The notes under the pieces are model-generated. The model saw only the letters and a list, made by a program, of their open reading frames with translations. It was not told the origin of the DNA and ran no database searches. A program made the position numbers and the translations under genes. DNA of 64,000 nucleotides, from contig CAWIRC010000001.1 of the NCBI GenBank assembly GCA_963838495.1, positions 2,790,001-2,854,000 of the forward strand. The letters run 5' to 3'. The stretch is from JBEKIK01 sp963838495 (GTDB lineage: Bacteria > Planctomycetota > Planctomycetia > Pirellulales > Thermoguttaceae). Below are positions 48,147 to 57,876 of the stretch, one piece after another (position 1 is the stretch's first letter; every line of letters begins with the position of its first letter).

Positions 48147-48893
48147 CTAATTGCCCTCGGCGGGCAATCGGGCGGGGATGGGGAGCTTGATGGTGAATTG
48201 CGTGCCGCGGGCGGGTTCGCTTTGTAAAGAAATGTCGCCGCCGTGGGCGTGGATTACCCTTTGCGCGATGGGCAGGCCCAGACCGGAACCGCCGCGCTTG
48301 GTGGAATAGAACGCGTCGAAGGCGCGCAAACGGGTGTCGGCGTCCATGCCGCAGCCGGAGTCGATCAGGTCCAACGCCACGCCGTCGGCGGTGCCGTAGG
48401 TGCGGATCACGAGCTGCCCGCCGCCGGGCATGGCCTGCTCGGCGTTGAGAATTAAATTCAAAAGCGCGCCGTGAAACGCCTCGGGATCGAGAAGCACCAT
48501 GGGCAGGTCGCCGGAGAGATAATCGATCACCTCGATGCCGGCCTTTTCCGCCTTGGGCCGGTAAAAATCCAGCACGCGGCGGACCTGGGCGTTAAGATCG
48601 CAGGGCTCCGTGCGCAGGCGATGGGCCTTGGCAAAACTGAGAAAATCGTCCAAAAGAACTTGCAGGCGCCGGCATTCCTGCTGGACGAGTTCGATTTTTT
48701 TCATCGCCCGGCGGTCACGGGGCGAAGGGCTGTCGCGCAGGTCTTCGGAGAGCAGTTCCATGTTCAGGCGGATGGTGGAGAGCGGATTTTTTATCTCGTG
48801 GGCCAGCCCGCCGGCCAGGCGCACGATCTGCGCATATTGATCAACGAGTTTTTGGTTGACCTCGTCGGCAGACTGGCGGGCGGAATTAGGCAT
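48147..48893 (-). CDS. NtrB-like sensor histidine kinase, soluble
   Basis: 248 residues from ATG 48893 (MPNSARQSADEVNQKL). The H-box is LAGGLAHEIKNPLSTIRLNMELL with the phospho-acceptor His. The catalytic domain shows the N-box LLNLILNAEQAMP, the G1 box LDLIDSGCGMD, F-box DAFYSTKRGGSGLGLPIAQ and final HGGDISLQSEPARGTQFTIKLP. There is no membrane segment and almost no input domain before the H-box, so it must sense through a partner or a short helix. By type it resembles NtrB/ZraS kinases that drive sigma-54 activators. The NtrC-type regulator at 11904-13303 is a candidate partner but is 35 kb away. Confidence 0.9.
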   Translation of the reverse strand: MPNSARQSADEVNQKLVDQYAQIVRLAGGLAHEIKNPLSTIRLNMELLSEDLRDSPSPRDRRAMKKIELVQQECRRLQVLLDDFLSFAKAHRLRTEPCDLNAQVRRVLDFYRPKAEKAGIEVIDYLSGDLPMVLLDPEAFHGALLNLILNAEQAMPGGGQLVIRTYGTADGVALDLIDSGCGMDADTRLRAFDAFYSTKRGGSGLGLPIAQRVIHAHGGDISLQSEPARGTQFTIKLPIPARLPAEGN

Positions 48894-49051
48894 GGAAAGG
48901 ATGGTGGTTAGTGGGCAGTGGGCGGTGAGCAGCAAACAGGAGTATGCAGTGGTCAGGGTTCAGGGTTCAGCATTTATGACCCATAAATTATTCTCACGCG
49001 GAGCAGGGGGACAAGAGAAAATTCCGGACCAATAGATTACAAATAATCATT

Positions 49052-49118
49052 AAGCCCACGGGTTGCAACCCGTGGGCTTTGGTTTTTTTCCATGATGTAA
49101 GCCCCGATAGGTCGGGGC
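49052..49118. repeat. two hairpins downstream of pnp
   Basis: AAGCCCACGGGTT-GC-AACCCGTGGGCTT (49052-49079), with T7 on the plus strand after it, and GCCCCGA-TAGG-TCGGGGC (49101-49118). The second lies 32 bases beyond the pnp stop and could be its terminator. The first has its U-run on the other strand. Both look like members of dispersed hairpin families. Confidence 0.6.
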
Positions 49119-49149
49119 GCGTTTCACGCACCCTACGCGAGCTAAAAAA

Positions 49150-51260
49150 CTATCTTCTTCCGCCGTTGCCGCCCTTGGGATTCAGTTCCTTGAGGGCTGC
49201 GCGGCGGCTGAGTTTGACGCGGTCCTGATCGTCGATGGAGATCACCTTGACCTGCATGGGATCGCCCACCTTGCAGACTTCGGACACGCTGTTGACGTAT
49301 TCGTCGGCCAATTCGCTGATGTGGCACAGTCCGTCCTTGCCGGGCAGGATTTCCACGAAGGCCCCGAATTCCTTGACGCTGGTCACCCGGCCGTCGTAAA
49401 TCTTGCCGATTTCCACCGAGGCGGTGAGGGCCTCGATCTTGGCCATGGCTTCCTTTGCGCCTTCCATGATGTTGCAGGCCACGGTCACAGTGCCGTCGTC
49501 TTCGACCTCGATAATGGCGCCGGTGGCGTCCTGGATGGAGCGGATCATCTTTCCGCCCGGGCCGATCAGAAGCCCGATCTTCTCCGGGTCGATGCGGGTC
49601 CTGAGCAATCGCGGGGCCCAATGCGAAATCTCCGGACGGGGCCGGTTGATGCTGGTGAGCATGGTGCGGAGGATTTCGATCCGCGCCTCGCGGGCCTGCA
49701 TCAAGGTGTTTTTTACGATCTCTTCGTCGATGCCCTTGATCTTCAGGTCCAACTGGATGCCGGTGATGCCGTTTTGCGTGCCGGAGATTTTGAAATCCAT
49801 GTCGCCGTAGTGGTCTTCCTCGCCGAGGATGTCGGTCAGGAGCACGTAGCGCTCCGGCTCCTTGACCAGCCCGATGGAAATGCCGGCCACTGGATTGCTG
49901 ATTGGGACTCCGGCGGCCATCAAGGCCAGGGTGGCCGCGCAGACCGTGGCCATGGAACTGGAGCCGTTCGATTCGAGGATGTCGGAAATAATGCGGATGG
50001 TGTAAGGGAAGTCGTTTGGGTCGGGCAAGACGGGCTTAAGGCTGCGTTCGGCCAGTGCCCCGTGCCCGATCTCACGCCGGCCGGGACCACGGATGGGCCG
50101 GCATTCGCCCACCGAATACGGCGGGAAATAATAATGCAGCATGAACTTCTGCGTGTATTCTTCCAAGAGGCCGTCCACGCGTTGTTCGTCGCGGCCGGTG
50201 CCCAGCGTGACCGTGGCCAGCGCCTGTGTTTCGCCGCGTTGGAAAAGGGCCGATCCGTGCACCCGCGGCAGCAGATCGACCTGGCAGGAGATGGGGCGCA
50301 GTTTTTTGTACTCGCGCCCGTCCGCCCGTGTGCCGGAAAGGATCGAATCGCGGACCACGCGCTGCTCCAAAGCTTCCCAGGCGGCCTTGAAGGCCTCGGG
50401 CGTAATCGCGTCCTCGGCCTTGGGGTCGGGAACCATCTCGGCGATGATCTGCTGTTTAAGCCGTCGCAGGCGTCTGCCCGGGCCTGCTTGCCCTCGGTTT
50501 GCTTGGCCGTGCGGAGGGAGTCGTAGCACCGCTCCATGAGCTTTTCGACCAAGACATTCGGCTCGGCAGCGGGATATTCGGTTTTGGGCATGCCGGCCTT
50601 GGCCATCAGCTCTTCCTGCATTTCGCAAATCTGCCGGATGTACTGGTGGGCCGAGAGAATGCACTCGGCCATTCGATCCTCGGGCATTTCACTGGCGAAA
50701 CCCTCGATCATCAAAATCGATTCCTTGTTGCCGGAAACGATGAGGTCCAGATCGCTTTGTTCCAGTTCGTCGTGGGTGGGGAAGGGGATGATTTCGCCGT
50801 CAACAAAGCCCAGGCGTATCGAACCGATCGGCCCCTGAAAGGGCAAGGGCGAGATGCAAAGCGAGGCCGAGGCCCCGTTCATGGCCAGCACGTCCGGATC
50901 GTTCTGCCGGTCGGAGGCCAGGACCGTGGACAGGACTTGCACTTCGTCCATGTACGAATCGGGAAACAAGGGCCGGATGGGCCGGTCCATGAGCCTGGAG
51001 GTGAGGGTTTCCTTGGTCGTGGGGCGGCCTTCGCGTTTGAGGAATCCGCCGGGGAATTTTCCGGCCGCCGCCACCCGCTCGCGATAATCGCAAGTCAGGG
51101 GAAAGAAATCGCCGGGCCTGGGCGGCCCGGATGCGGCCGCCGTTAAGACGACCGTTTCGCCGTATTGGACTAGACAACTGCCGGCTGCTTGTTTTGCCAG
51201 TTCGCCGGATTCGATGGAAAGAGTCGATGCTCCGATTTGACGTTCAATTCTGACTTTCAA
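49150..51260 (-). CDS. pnp: polyribonucleotide nucleotidyltransferase (frameshift near 50468)
   Basis: PNPase degrades RNA 3' to 5' by phosphorolysis. The first RNase PH domain has GETVVLTAAASG, PLTCDYRERVAAAGKFPGGF and RPIRPLFP; the linker helix domain follows; the second RNase PH domain has GSALFQRGETQALATVTLG. The KH domain is KIGLLIGPGGKMIRSIQDATGAIIEVED and the S1 domain is GKIYDGRVTSVKEFGAFVEILPGKDGLCHISE. About 700 residues is the normal length. The start is a TTG. One frame change lies at about 50468 between ADACDGL and KQQIIAEMV. It follows rpsO, the widespread rpsO-pnp order. Confidence 0.95.
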
Positions 51261-51426
51261 TGTTAATTCCCACTTTCATCTGGTTGCGAGACTTGCACAA
51301 TATGCGAGAAGGAAAAAGCGTCGCGGGAAATGCCGCCGGCTACACCGCACGAAGCCACGATTGGCAACGTGCCCCTGCCGGGCGGGCCGGCCTCGATGAA
51401 AGGCCAAAAAGCTCCCATGCCATACG

Positions 51427-51457
51427 TTGCGGCGGCAGTTAAACCGCTGTCCCAACA
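51427..51457. repeat. family D palindrome, degenerate, between rpsO and pnp
   Basis: TTGCGGCGGCAGTT-AAA-CCGCTGTCCCAAC, an imperfect copy of the TTGGGGCGGCAGTT palindrome, seven bases after the rpsO stop. It could form a stem in the rpsO-pnp transcript. Confidence 0.65.
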
Positions 51458-51463
51458 CTCGGA

Positions 51464-51733
51464 CTACTTGCGGATGTCGAGATGCCGAATAATGTCGAGG
51501 TAACGCTGCGGATCGACCTTCTTGAGATAATCCAACAGCCGCCGCCGCCTACCTACCATCATCAACAAACCCCGCCGACAGGCATGGTCCCGCTTGTGTG
51601 ACTGCAGATGTTCGGTCAAGCCGTTAATCCGCGACGTAAGCAGGGCGACTTGGACCTCGGGAGATCCGGTGTCCGCCGGACCCCGCCGATATTGCCCAAT
51701 CAATTCTTGCTTCCGCACCTTTGTTTCGCTCAT
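51464..51733 (-). CDS. rpsO: 30S ribosomal protein S15
   Basis: 89 residues, the standard length. DTGSPEVQVALLTSRINGLTEHLQSHKRDHACRRGLLMMVGRRRRLLDYLKK is spread over the expected helices; DTGSPEVQ and HKRDHACRRGL are the most conserved rRNA-contact segments. It binds 16S rRNA early in 30S assembly. It is followed by pnp on the same strand. The frame is intact. Confidence 0.97.
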   Translation of the reverse strand: MSETKVRKQELIGQYRRGPADTGSPEVQVALLTSRINGLTEHLQSHKRDHACRRGLLMMVGRRRRLLDYLKKVDPQRYLDIIRHLDIRK

Positions 51734-52013
51734 TTGCTACCGCGACCGCTTTGACCCGGTTGGCTCGGGATGCTTCCCTATGAAGCGCGATCCTCCCACT
51801 TTCTAGTGAAATCTCTTCCTACTTGTTTGTAATAACTACTAAGTTAATCCAGCCTACCAAATATGGATTCCTACGCAAGAGGTGTTATAAGCGATCAGGA
51901 AAAAAACGAAAAACGCCCGCCAAACCACCTCTTTGAGTGGTATGCGTGGACAAATATCGTGAAATTGGGTATTTTGAGCCCTGTTTAATTAATACTTTTT
52001 TAATAAACAATAC

Positions 52014-52403
52014 ATGACAATCCCCATGCGATTTTGCCTGTTCTTCCTGGTTTTGACCGTAACAATCCTAGTTCCTGCCTGCCGGCACGGTCCTGATCTG
52101 GGCCTGGTCCAAGGCACTATAACGCTCGATGGTCGGCCATTGGCCGGGGCCACCGTAATATTTGAACCCAAGACAGGCGGGCATGCATCCAGGGCCACCA
52201 CCGACAACTCCGGCCATTACCAACTGGTTTACCTCCGCGATATCGCCGGCGCACGAATTGGAACGCATATAGTAAAGGTCTTCACCGCATCGGAGGATGA
52301 TCCAAAAGAACGCATCCCCGCCCGCTATAACAAGAAATCCACCCTCACCGCCAATGTGGCCCCCGGAACAAATGAGAGCGACTTCAATTTGACCTCCCGA
52401 TAG
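52014..52403 (+). CDS. small lipoprotein with carboxypeptidase-regulatory-like fold
   Basis: 129 residues. The signal LFFLVLTVTILVPAC ends in a lipobox Cys at about residue 23. The mature part is LVQGTITLDGRPLAGATVIFEP, TTDNSGHYQLVYLRD, GTHIVKVFTA and ERIPARYNKKSTLTANV, the typical planctomycete single-domain lipoprotein. Function unknown. It is followed at about 90 bp by the C-N hydrolase on the same strand. Confidence 0.8.
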   Translation: MTIPMRFCLFFLVLTVTILVPACRHGPDLGLVQGTITLDGRPLAGATVIFEPKTGGHASRATTDNSGHYQLVYLRDIAGARIGTHIVKVFTASEDDPKERIPARYNKKSTLTANVAPGTNESDFNLTSR

Positions 52404-52436
52404 CCCGCAAAATGAAACATCAAGTCAGCCATAAAG

Positions 52437-52454
52437 CCGCGACCGGCGGTCGCG
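52437..52454. repeat. hairpin before the C-N hydrolase start
   Basis: CGCGACC-GG-CGGTCGCG (within 52437-52454), another GC-rich hairpin. It supports starting the hydrolase at the downstream ATG 52496 rather than at 52412. Confidence 0.5.
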
Positions 52455-52495
52455 AACAATATCATCCAACATTTTCCGCTCCGGCATCTACCGCC

Positions 52496-53407
52496 ATGAA
52501 ACACGTATCCAATCATTTGAACATGCTCTCATTGGGAATAATTTCGTTATCTGTTCTAATCGTAGATGCCGGCGCATCGAATTCCGCCGAGCCAAATGCC
52601 GGGCCCGATGCAGTTCGCGTGGCCGCGGTGCAGTTCATCTCGCGCTGGGCAAGGCCCGATGAGAATCGCAAGAATTTGGAACCGCTCGTGCGCGAGGCAG
52701 CGAAAAACGGGGCCAAAATCGTGGTCTTGCCCGAAACCGCCATAAGCTCTTACATGAGCCACGACATCCGCCTGACATGGCAAGTCGGAAATCGCGCTGT
52801 TTCGCCCGGGCTGCAAGGCGTTTCGCCGGAAAAGGTGGCCGAAACCGTGCCCGGCCAGTCAACTAGGATTTTCGGCGCCCTGGCCAAGGAATTGGGCATT
52901 TATCTTACGGCCCCATTCATCGAATTCGATCCCAAGCAAAACAAGTGTTTCAATACCGTGGTGCTATTGGATCCCAAGGGCGAAATCGCCTTGCACTACC
53001 GCAAGCTGAATCCCTGGCCTTATGCCGAGCGTGGTTGGGCCACACCCGGCGACCGCGGCCAGCAATTCATCGACACGCCCTACGGCCGGCTGGGCCTGCT
53101 GATATGTTTCGACATCAATTACGAACCGCCGAAACTCAAGGAGAACCACGTCGATCATCTGCTGTACTCGATCGCTTGGGTCGATAATGCGAAAAGCGAT
53201 TGGTTCACGAAGCGATTGCCCGAGATCGCGCGAAAAGCGGACGTAAACATCATCGGCGCAAATTGGTCGGTACCCGATCAACCCGGCTGGTACGGCTACG
53301 GCCAAACCGAGATCATCCGCCGCAACGGCGAAGTGGCCGCAAAAGTGAAAAACGATCTGGGCAATGAAATAATCTATGCCGACCTGCCGATACTGAAAGG
53401 GAAGTAA
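52496..53407 (+). CDS. exported carbon-nitrogen hydrolase (nitrilase superfamily)
   Basis: 303 residues from ATG 52496, which puts a signal peptide first (MLSLGIISLSVLIVDAGASNS); an in-frame ATG at 52412 adds residues partly encoded by a hairpin. The catalytic triad of the superfamily is seen: Glu in IVVLPETAISSYM, Lys in LHYRKLNPWP and Cys in LGLLICFDINYEPP. Members hydrolyse or condense amides and nitriles. It is likely periplasmic, so a substrate outside the cytoplasm is expected, but none can be named. No partner apart from the lipoprotein upstream. Confidence 0.85.
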   Translation: MKHVSNHLNMLSLGIISLSVLIVDAGASNSAEPNAGPDAVRVAAVQFISRWARPDENRKNLEPLVREAAKNGAKIVVLPETAISSYMSHDIRLTWQVGNRAVSPGLQGVSPEKVAETVPGQSTRIFGALAKELGIYLTAPFIEFDPKQNKCFNTVVLLDPKGEIALHYRKLNPWPYAERGWATPGDRGQQFIDTPYGRLGLLICFDINYEPPKLKENHVDHLLYSIAWVDNAKSDWFTKRLPEIARKADVNIIGANWSVPDQPGWYGYGQTEIIRRNGEVAAKVKNDLGNEIIYADLPILKGK

Positions 53408-53422
53408 TGAGTTTATAAACCA

Positions 53423-53463
53423 GTCCCCTCTCCCTCCGGGAGAGGGTTAGGGTGAGGGTGCCT
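53423..53463. repeat. family C hairpin between convergent genes
   Basis: GTCCCCTCTCCC-TCC-GGGAGAGGGTTAGGGTGAGGG, an intergenic member of the family also found inside the RND gene (40318, 42177). It lies between the stops of the hydrolase and the OLD gene. Confidence 0.75.
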
Positions 53464-53475
53464 TCTGAGAAGATT

Positions 53476-55152
53476 TCACCCATTATTCCACGTTTTAATC
53501 AATTCATCTATCCGTCTGATCCAATCTTTAAGATCACGGCAAGCTAAATCTCCTGGTTCCATTAGTGCGCTAATCTCGTGAGCGCATTTTACCTTTGCCC
53601 TGTCGTAATTCACTATTTTTCCGTCAAGGGCTCTGTTCATGCATTCTTGAATTTTCTCATTTTGGTCAAATTCAACTGGCATCACGTTGTCAGGATGTTT
53701 TATCTTAAGGTATCTTTCGATTAATGCACTCGGTAAATAATTTTCTATTTCTCTACCCTCTGTGATCCAACATTTATTTTCTCCAAGTTCATTTTTTATT
53801 CTTTCCTTATATTCTTTCAATTCAATGCAATCTGCCGTTCCATCTCGGTCAATCACGACGATTACATTTCGATTAATTTTCAATAATTCGATAAGGTCTG
53901 ATGGTCCCGAATCATCGGCCGTCAAATTTGCCAAGCAGGCCCCACCGTAAAACATAATTGAATAATGTATACCCTCAATGTGTTTAGCACCCTGTAATTC
54001 CAGCCAGCGCTTTATATAGATACGATCACTAGGCCCTTCGACCCAGATTATTCCATTTGTTTGCAATAAATCGCTTGCTTGATACGCCAAGTCGTTGAGA
54101 ATTGTTCTAGTATGATCATTGGTAAGTCTTCTATTTATGAAAGATTCCCTTCCATCAAATGATACATGATATATATTTACTCCCTGTTCCATATCAAGTA
54201 AAACATTTGAATGCGTCGCAATAAAATAAGTATTATTCGTTGTATTTAGGAAGCGGATGAATCGCCTTAAGAGCTCGGGGTGAAGGTGTATTTCAGGTTC
54301 CTCAATACACACCCAACGGTTTTGATAGATTGCCAAACTTGAACAAATTATTACTAATTCATGAACACCGGTTCCATAATCAGAGAGGGATAAACGATTC
54401 CCGTATATGGTCAGGTATATATCGTCTCCACCGTGGGGTATTTCCATCGCTAAATTATCGACGTTGAGCAAATACGCAACATCATGCTCTATTTGCTCAA
54501 AGCGCCTTTGGTCTTCCTCAAGCCCCTTTATGGGATGCTGCATTTTTGACAATTGTGAAATCAAATTCATTCCCGAAACGATTTCTGCGTTTTTGATACC
54601 GCTATCTGTTCGGACTTCTCGAATTGCTGGAATATAAATCAAGTCTTTGAGATTATTTTTAAATTCCGTTATAAGCCTTGTGTAGATTATGTTCGCTAAT
54701 CTTTGGATAAATTCATTTCGATTATCTCGAATACTGATGGCAATATTGTGAACCAAATCATTTGTTAGTGATCGGTATAGCTCCACTAAACCTTGCGTTT
54801 CGAGTAATGTGATTTTGTCACAATATGGTTTACGCACGTTGGAACAATCAATCCAAATTTCAAACTGGCTATCGGGTGAGATCTTTTTGAAATAACATTG
54901 GTTTACTTCGTTCTCGAATTTGAATGCCAATCCGAAAGTAACCGCGCCGCCCAAAGGCCTATGAATATCGGCTTGAGCAAAAGTTTTTTCGTCGATATTC
55001 TGTTGCGACACTATTCGGAGAAAACGGAGGACATTTGATTTTCCTGAGTTATTCTTTCCTATAAATACATTAAGTTTTCCGTAATCTTCGATCATGGCAC
55101 CTGTATTGCCAAAACTTCTGTAGTTTTTTATGCCGAAACCAGTGATTTTCAT
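53476..55152 (-). CDS. OLD-family ATP-dependent nuclease
   Basis: 558 residues from ATG 55152 (MKITGFGIKNYRSFG). The N-terminal ABC-type ATPase has Walker A FIGKNNSGKSNV, a signature-like LSDYGTGVHELVII, Walker B WVCIEEPEIHLHPELL and the His switch YFIATHSNVLLD. The C-terminal TOPRIM nuclease shows IIWVEGPSDRIYIKRWL, VVIDRDGTADC and WITEGREIENYLP. OLD proteins act in phage exclusion; class 2 members (GajA) pair with a UvrD-like GajB. No helicase is next to this gene, so it looks like a solitary class 1 type. It is AT-rich relative to gatA and the hydrolase, so probably acquired. The frame is intact. Confidence 0.88.
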   Translation of the reverse strand: MKITGFGIKNYRSFGNTGAMIEDYGKLNVFIGKNNSGKSNVLRFLRIVSQQNIDEKTFAQADIHRPLGGAVTFGLAFKFENEVNQCYFKKISPDSQFEIWIDCSNVRKPYCDKITLLETQGLVELYRSLTNDLVHNIAISIRDNRNEFIQRLANIIYTRLITEFKNNLKDLIYIPAIREVRTDSGIKNAEIVSGMNLISQLSKMQHPIKGLEEDQRRFEQIEHDVAYLLNVDNLAMEIPHGGDDIYLTIYGNRLSLSDYGTGVHELVIICSSLAIYQNRWVCIEEPEIHLHPELLRRFIRFLNTTNNTYFIATHSNVLLDMEQGVNIYHVSFDGRESFINRRLTNDHTRTILNDLAYQASDLLQTNGIIWVEGPSDRIYIKRWLELQGAKHIEGIHYSIMFYGGACLANLTADDSGPSDLIELLKINRNVIVVIDRDGTADCIELKEYKERIKNELGENKCWITEGREIENYLPSALIERYLKIKHPDNVMPVEFDQNEKIQECMNRALDGKIVNYDRAKVKCAHEISALMEPGDLACRDLKDWIRRIDELIKTWNNG

Positions 55153-55255
55153 AGGACACCTAGAAACAGAAATGCCGCAGAGTCTTACCAATTACGGTTT
55201 AGGTTCGAAGGCTACCCTAGACCTTCATACTGCAAGATTCACGTACTCATGCTCA

Positions 55256-56793
55256 TTATAATACCGGTTTTCGCGTGTGCCAGTCGGTGGCTTGCTGGAA
55301 CATGTTCGCGCCGCGCAGGAGGCGGTCTTCTTCGAAGGGTGGGGCCTGGAGTTGCAGGCCGATGGGCAAGCCGGCGGAGGAGAAGCCGCAGGGGATGGAG
55401 ATGCCGGGCAGGCCGGCAAGGTTCAGGCTCACCGTGTATAGATCGAAAAGGTACATGGCCAGCGGATCGTCAACCTTTTCGCCGAGTTTGAAGGCCGGCG
55501 TGGGTGTGACCGGCCCGGCAATAAGATCGACTTCTTCGAACGCACGATCAAAATCCTGGCGGATCAGCCGCCGGACTTTCAGGGCCTTTTTGTAATACGC
55601 GTCGTAATATCCGGCGCTTAGGGCGTAGGTGCCGAGCATGATGCGGCGCTTGACTTCCGGGCCAAAACCCTCGGACCGGCTGCGGCGGTACATGCGAATG
55701 AGCGCGTTTTCCAGCTTGTCCGCGCCGGCACGGTCGCCCGATTTTATCAGCGCCCGGCGCTGGGCCTCGAGTTCGTCGGCCATTTCCTTTTCGTTGGTGC
55801 GATGCCCGTAGTGCACGCCGTCGTAGCGGGCCAGGTTGCTCGAGGCCTCGCACGGGGCGATGATGTAATACGTGGCCACGGCATATTTCCCGTGCGGCAG
55901 CGAAACCTCTTTGACCGTCGCCCCCAGCGATTGGTACACGCGAATCGCCTCGCGCACGGCCGCCTCGACCTCGGCATCCAATCCCTCGCCAAAATGCTCG
56001 CGCACCAGCCCGATGCGGAGATTTTCCAGCCGTGTGCCGACGGTTTGTGTATACGGCGGCACGGGCACGTCGATCGATGTGGAGTCCTGCGGATCGTGCC
56101 CGGCAAGGATTTCCAAGAGCAGCGCCAGGTCACGCGCCGTGTGTCCCAGGGGCCCGATCTGGTCGAGGCTGCTGGCAAAGGCCACCAGTCCGTAGCGGCT
56201 CACGCGGCCGTAGGTGGGTTTCATGCCGGAGATGCCGCACAGGCCGGCCGGGCAGCGGATCGATCCGCCGGTATCGCTGCCTACTGCGAGAGGAGCCATT
56301 TGCGCGGCCACGCACGCCGCCGAGCCGCCGCTTGACCCGCCGGGGATGCGCGTAAGGTCCCAGGGATTATGGACGGGAAAGAAGCCGGAGTTCTCGTTCG
56401 ACCCGCCCATGGCAAACTCGTCCATGTTGGTCTTGCCTATGAGCACGGCGTCGGCTGCCTTGAGCTTTGTAATTACGGTGGCGTCGTACGGGGGCCGGAA
56501 ATTTTCCAAAATCCGCGATGCGCAGGTGGTAGGTTCGCCCTTTGTGCAGAGCAGGTCCTTTATGGCCACGGGCAGGCCGGCCAGGCGTCCGAGCGGTTTG
56601 CCTGCCTTGCGCGCGCGTCGATTTCTTCGGCCCGGGTAAGAGCGGCCGGCGGATCGACCCGTAAAAAGGCCTTCACCTTGCCGTCGCACTGGGTGATGCG
56701 GTCGAGATACGTCCGGGTAAGATCGACCGAAGAAACCTCGCCGGTTTTGAGTCGGCCCACAAGTTCCACGGCTGTTTGGTCGATCAATGCCAT
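55256..56793 (-). CDS. gatA: aspartyl/glutamyl-tRNA amidotransferase subunit A (frameshift near 56610)
   Basis: GatA hydrolyses glutamine to supply ammonia for mischarged Glu-tRNA(Gln) or Asp-tRNA(Asn). The amidase signature is PLAVGSDTGGSIRCPAGLCG with the preceding RIPGGSSGGSAACVAA; the catalytic Lys is in LPVAIKDLLCTKG and the Ser pair in GGSSGG and DTGGSIR. About 510 residues is close to normal. The N-terminal 60 residues (MALIDQTAVELVGRLKTGEV) lie in a second frame; a single indel near 56610 separates them. gatC lies upstream on the same strand. Confidence 0.95.
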
Positions 56794-56911
56794 TTTACTG
56801 CAAAATGCCGCCGCGCTCCCCTGCGGGTCGCGGCTAAACGGAATAAAAAAATTGGTAAAACCGAACTTTGAATTTCCGAATGGCTTCGGTCAATTGTAAA
56901 CGATAAACTTG

Positions 56912-57205
56912 TCACACTTCGCCCAGCACCGCGGGGACGAGGTAGCACTCGGCGTCGCGGTGCGGGGCGTTGGCCAGGGCGTCTTCGCGGTCGAGGCTGG
57001 GGCGGGCCTTGTCGTCACGGAACACGTTGGCCACGTCCAGGGCATGGGCCATGGGCTCGACCCGCTCGGTGTCCACCTCGCCGAGCAAATCCATGTAGGC
57101 AAGGATGCCGCCGAGCTGATCCGTCATGGTGTCGAGTTCCGCTTCGGTCAAAAGCAATCGGCCCAGCAAGGAAACTTTTTCAACTTCTTGGCGGGAAATC
57201 GACAT
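56912..57205 (-). CDS. gatC: aspartyl/glutamyl-tRNA amidotransferase subunit C
   Basis: 97 residues: ISRQEVEKVSLLGRLLLTEAELDTM, LGGILAYMDLLGEVDTERVEPMAHAL, then the conserved FRDDKARPSLDREDALANAP and a closing YLVPAVLGEV. GatC wraps around GatA and stabilises the GatCAB complex. It precedes gatA by 118 bp on the same strand and follows rpmB. gatB is not in the window. Confidence 0.95.
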   Translation of the reverse strand: MSISRQEVEKVSLLGRLLLTEAELDTMTDQLGGILAYMDLLGEVDTERVEPMAHALDVANVFRDDKARPSLDREDALANAPHRDAECYLVPAVLGEV

Positions 57206-57313
57206 GGATATGAATCAAGGCGCTGGTAAGATTATTTGCCCAATTTGAAATTTGCAATTTGCAATTTTCAATTTGCAATCAAATACTTTCTCTTAATAAC
57301 CTTAGTCTTTGGC

Positions 57314-57589
57314 CTACTTTTTCTCGGCCGCTTTGGCGAGTTTGAACGGGGCCTGATGCACGACTTTCTTTATCGCCCCGCTGCGTATGCAGCGGGTGCA
57401 TACCCGCACGGTTTTCCGCGTGCCGTTGGCCATGCTTACGTGCACGCGCTGGAGATTCGGCTTGAACTGCCGCCGTGAAATACCGGTGATTTTTGTGCCC
57501 ACGCCTCCAAGGTACTTCGCCTTGCCGCGATGGGCCACTGCATTGCCCATGACGGGCTTTTTTCCACATACCTGACATGCTTGCGACAT
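57314..57589 (-). CDS. rpmB: 50S ribosomal protein L28
   Basis: 91 residues from ATG 57589, with GGGGAGAG upstream; an in-frame extension to 57613 crosses that ribosome site and is rejected. ACQVCGKKPVMGNAVAHRGK holds the first two residues of a zinc-type Cys cluster (CxxC) and RVCTRCIRSGAIKK the second, so this is the Cys-plus zinc-binding form. QFKPNLQRVHVSMANGTRKTVRV is the family core. The C-terminus has a Lys/Ala-rich tail. It heads the gatC-gatA strand. Confidence 0.93.
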   Translation of the reverse strand: MSQACQVCGKKPVMGNAVAHRGKAKYLGGVGTKITGISRRQFKPNLQRVHVSMANGTRKTVRVCTRCIRSGAIKKVVHQAPFKLAKAAEKK

Positions 57590-57876
57590 TGATACTCTCC
57601 CCTTGGGGGACATGTTATAAAAATTCGAATCCGTTAGTATAACCGACCATACATATGATACAAGGCATTATACGGCAATGAAAACCGGAAGCGGCGGCGT
57701 TGGCCCTGATTTTCAAGAGATTCCGATCTACCCGCTTAGTGGGGGTGGCAGCCGAACTGACGGTTTGTATTATTCGTACATATAAATGAATATATTCCAC
57801 TAAAGCCAAACTTTCCAAAGCTGTATAATGGTTTGGCGTTATTCGCCGCTAAAAAACATTCCGAAGGAGAAAATAA

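Noticed and set aside
49052..49090. Strong hairpin plus T7 read as the pnp terminator
   Set aside because: The T-run is on the plus strand while pnp is transcribed from the minus strand, so it does not fit an intrinsic terminator for pnp. It is kept as a repeat.
49321..50526. 401-codon plus-strand open frame
   Set aside because: Antisense shadow of pnp caused by GC-rich codon use. No plausible domain.
55195..55240. GGTTCGAAGGC string considered as a tRNA T-arm
   Set aside because: No acceptor or anticodon stem can be built around it. No tRNA gene was recognised in the window.
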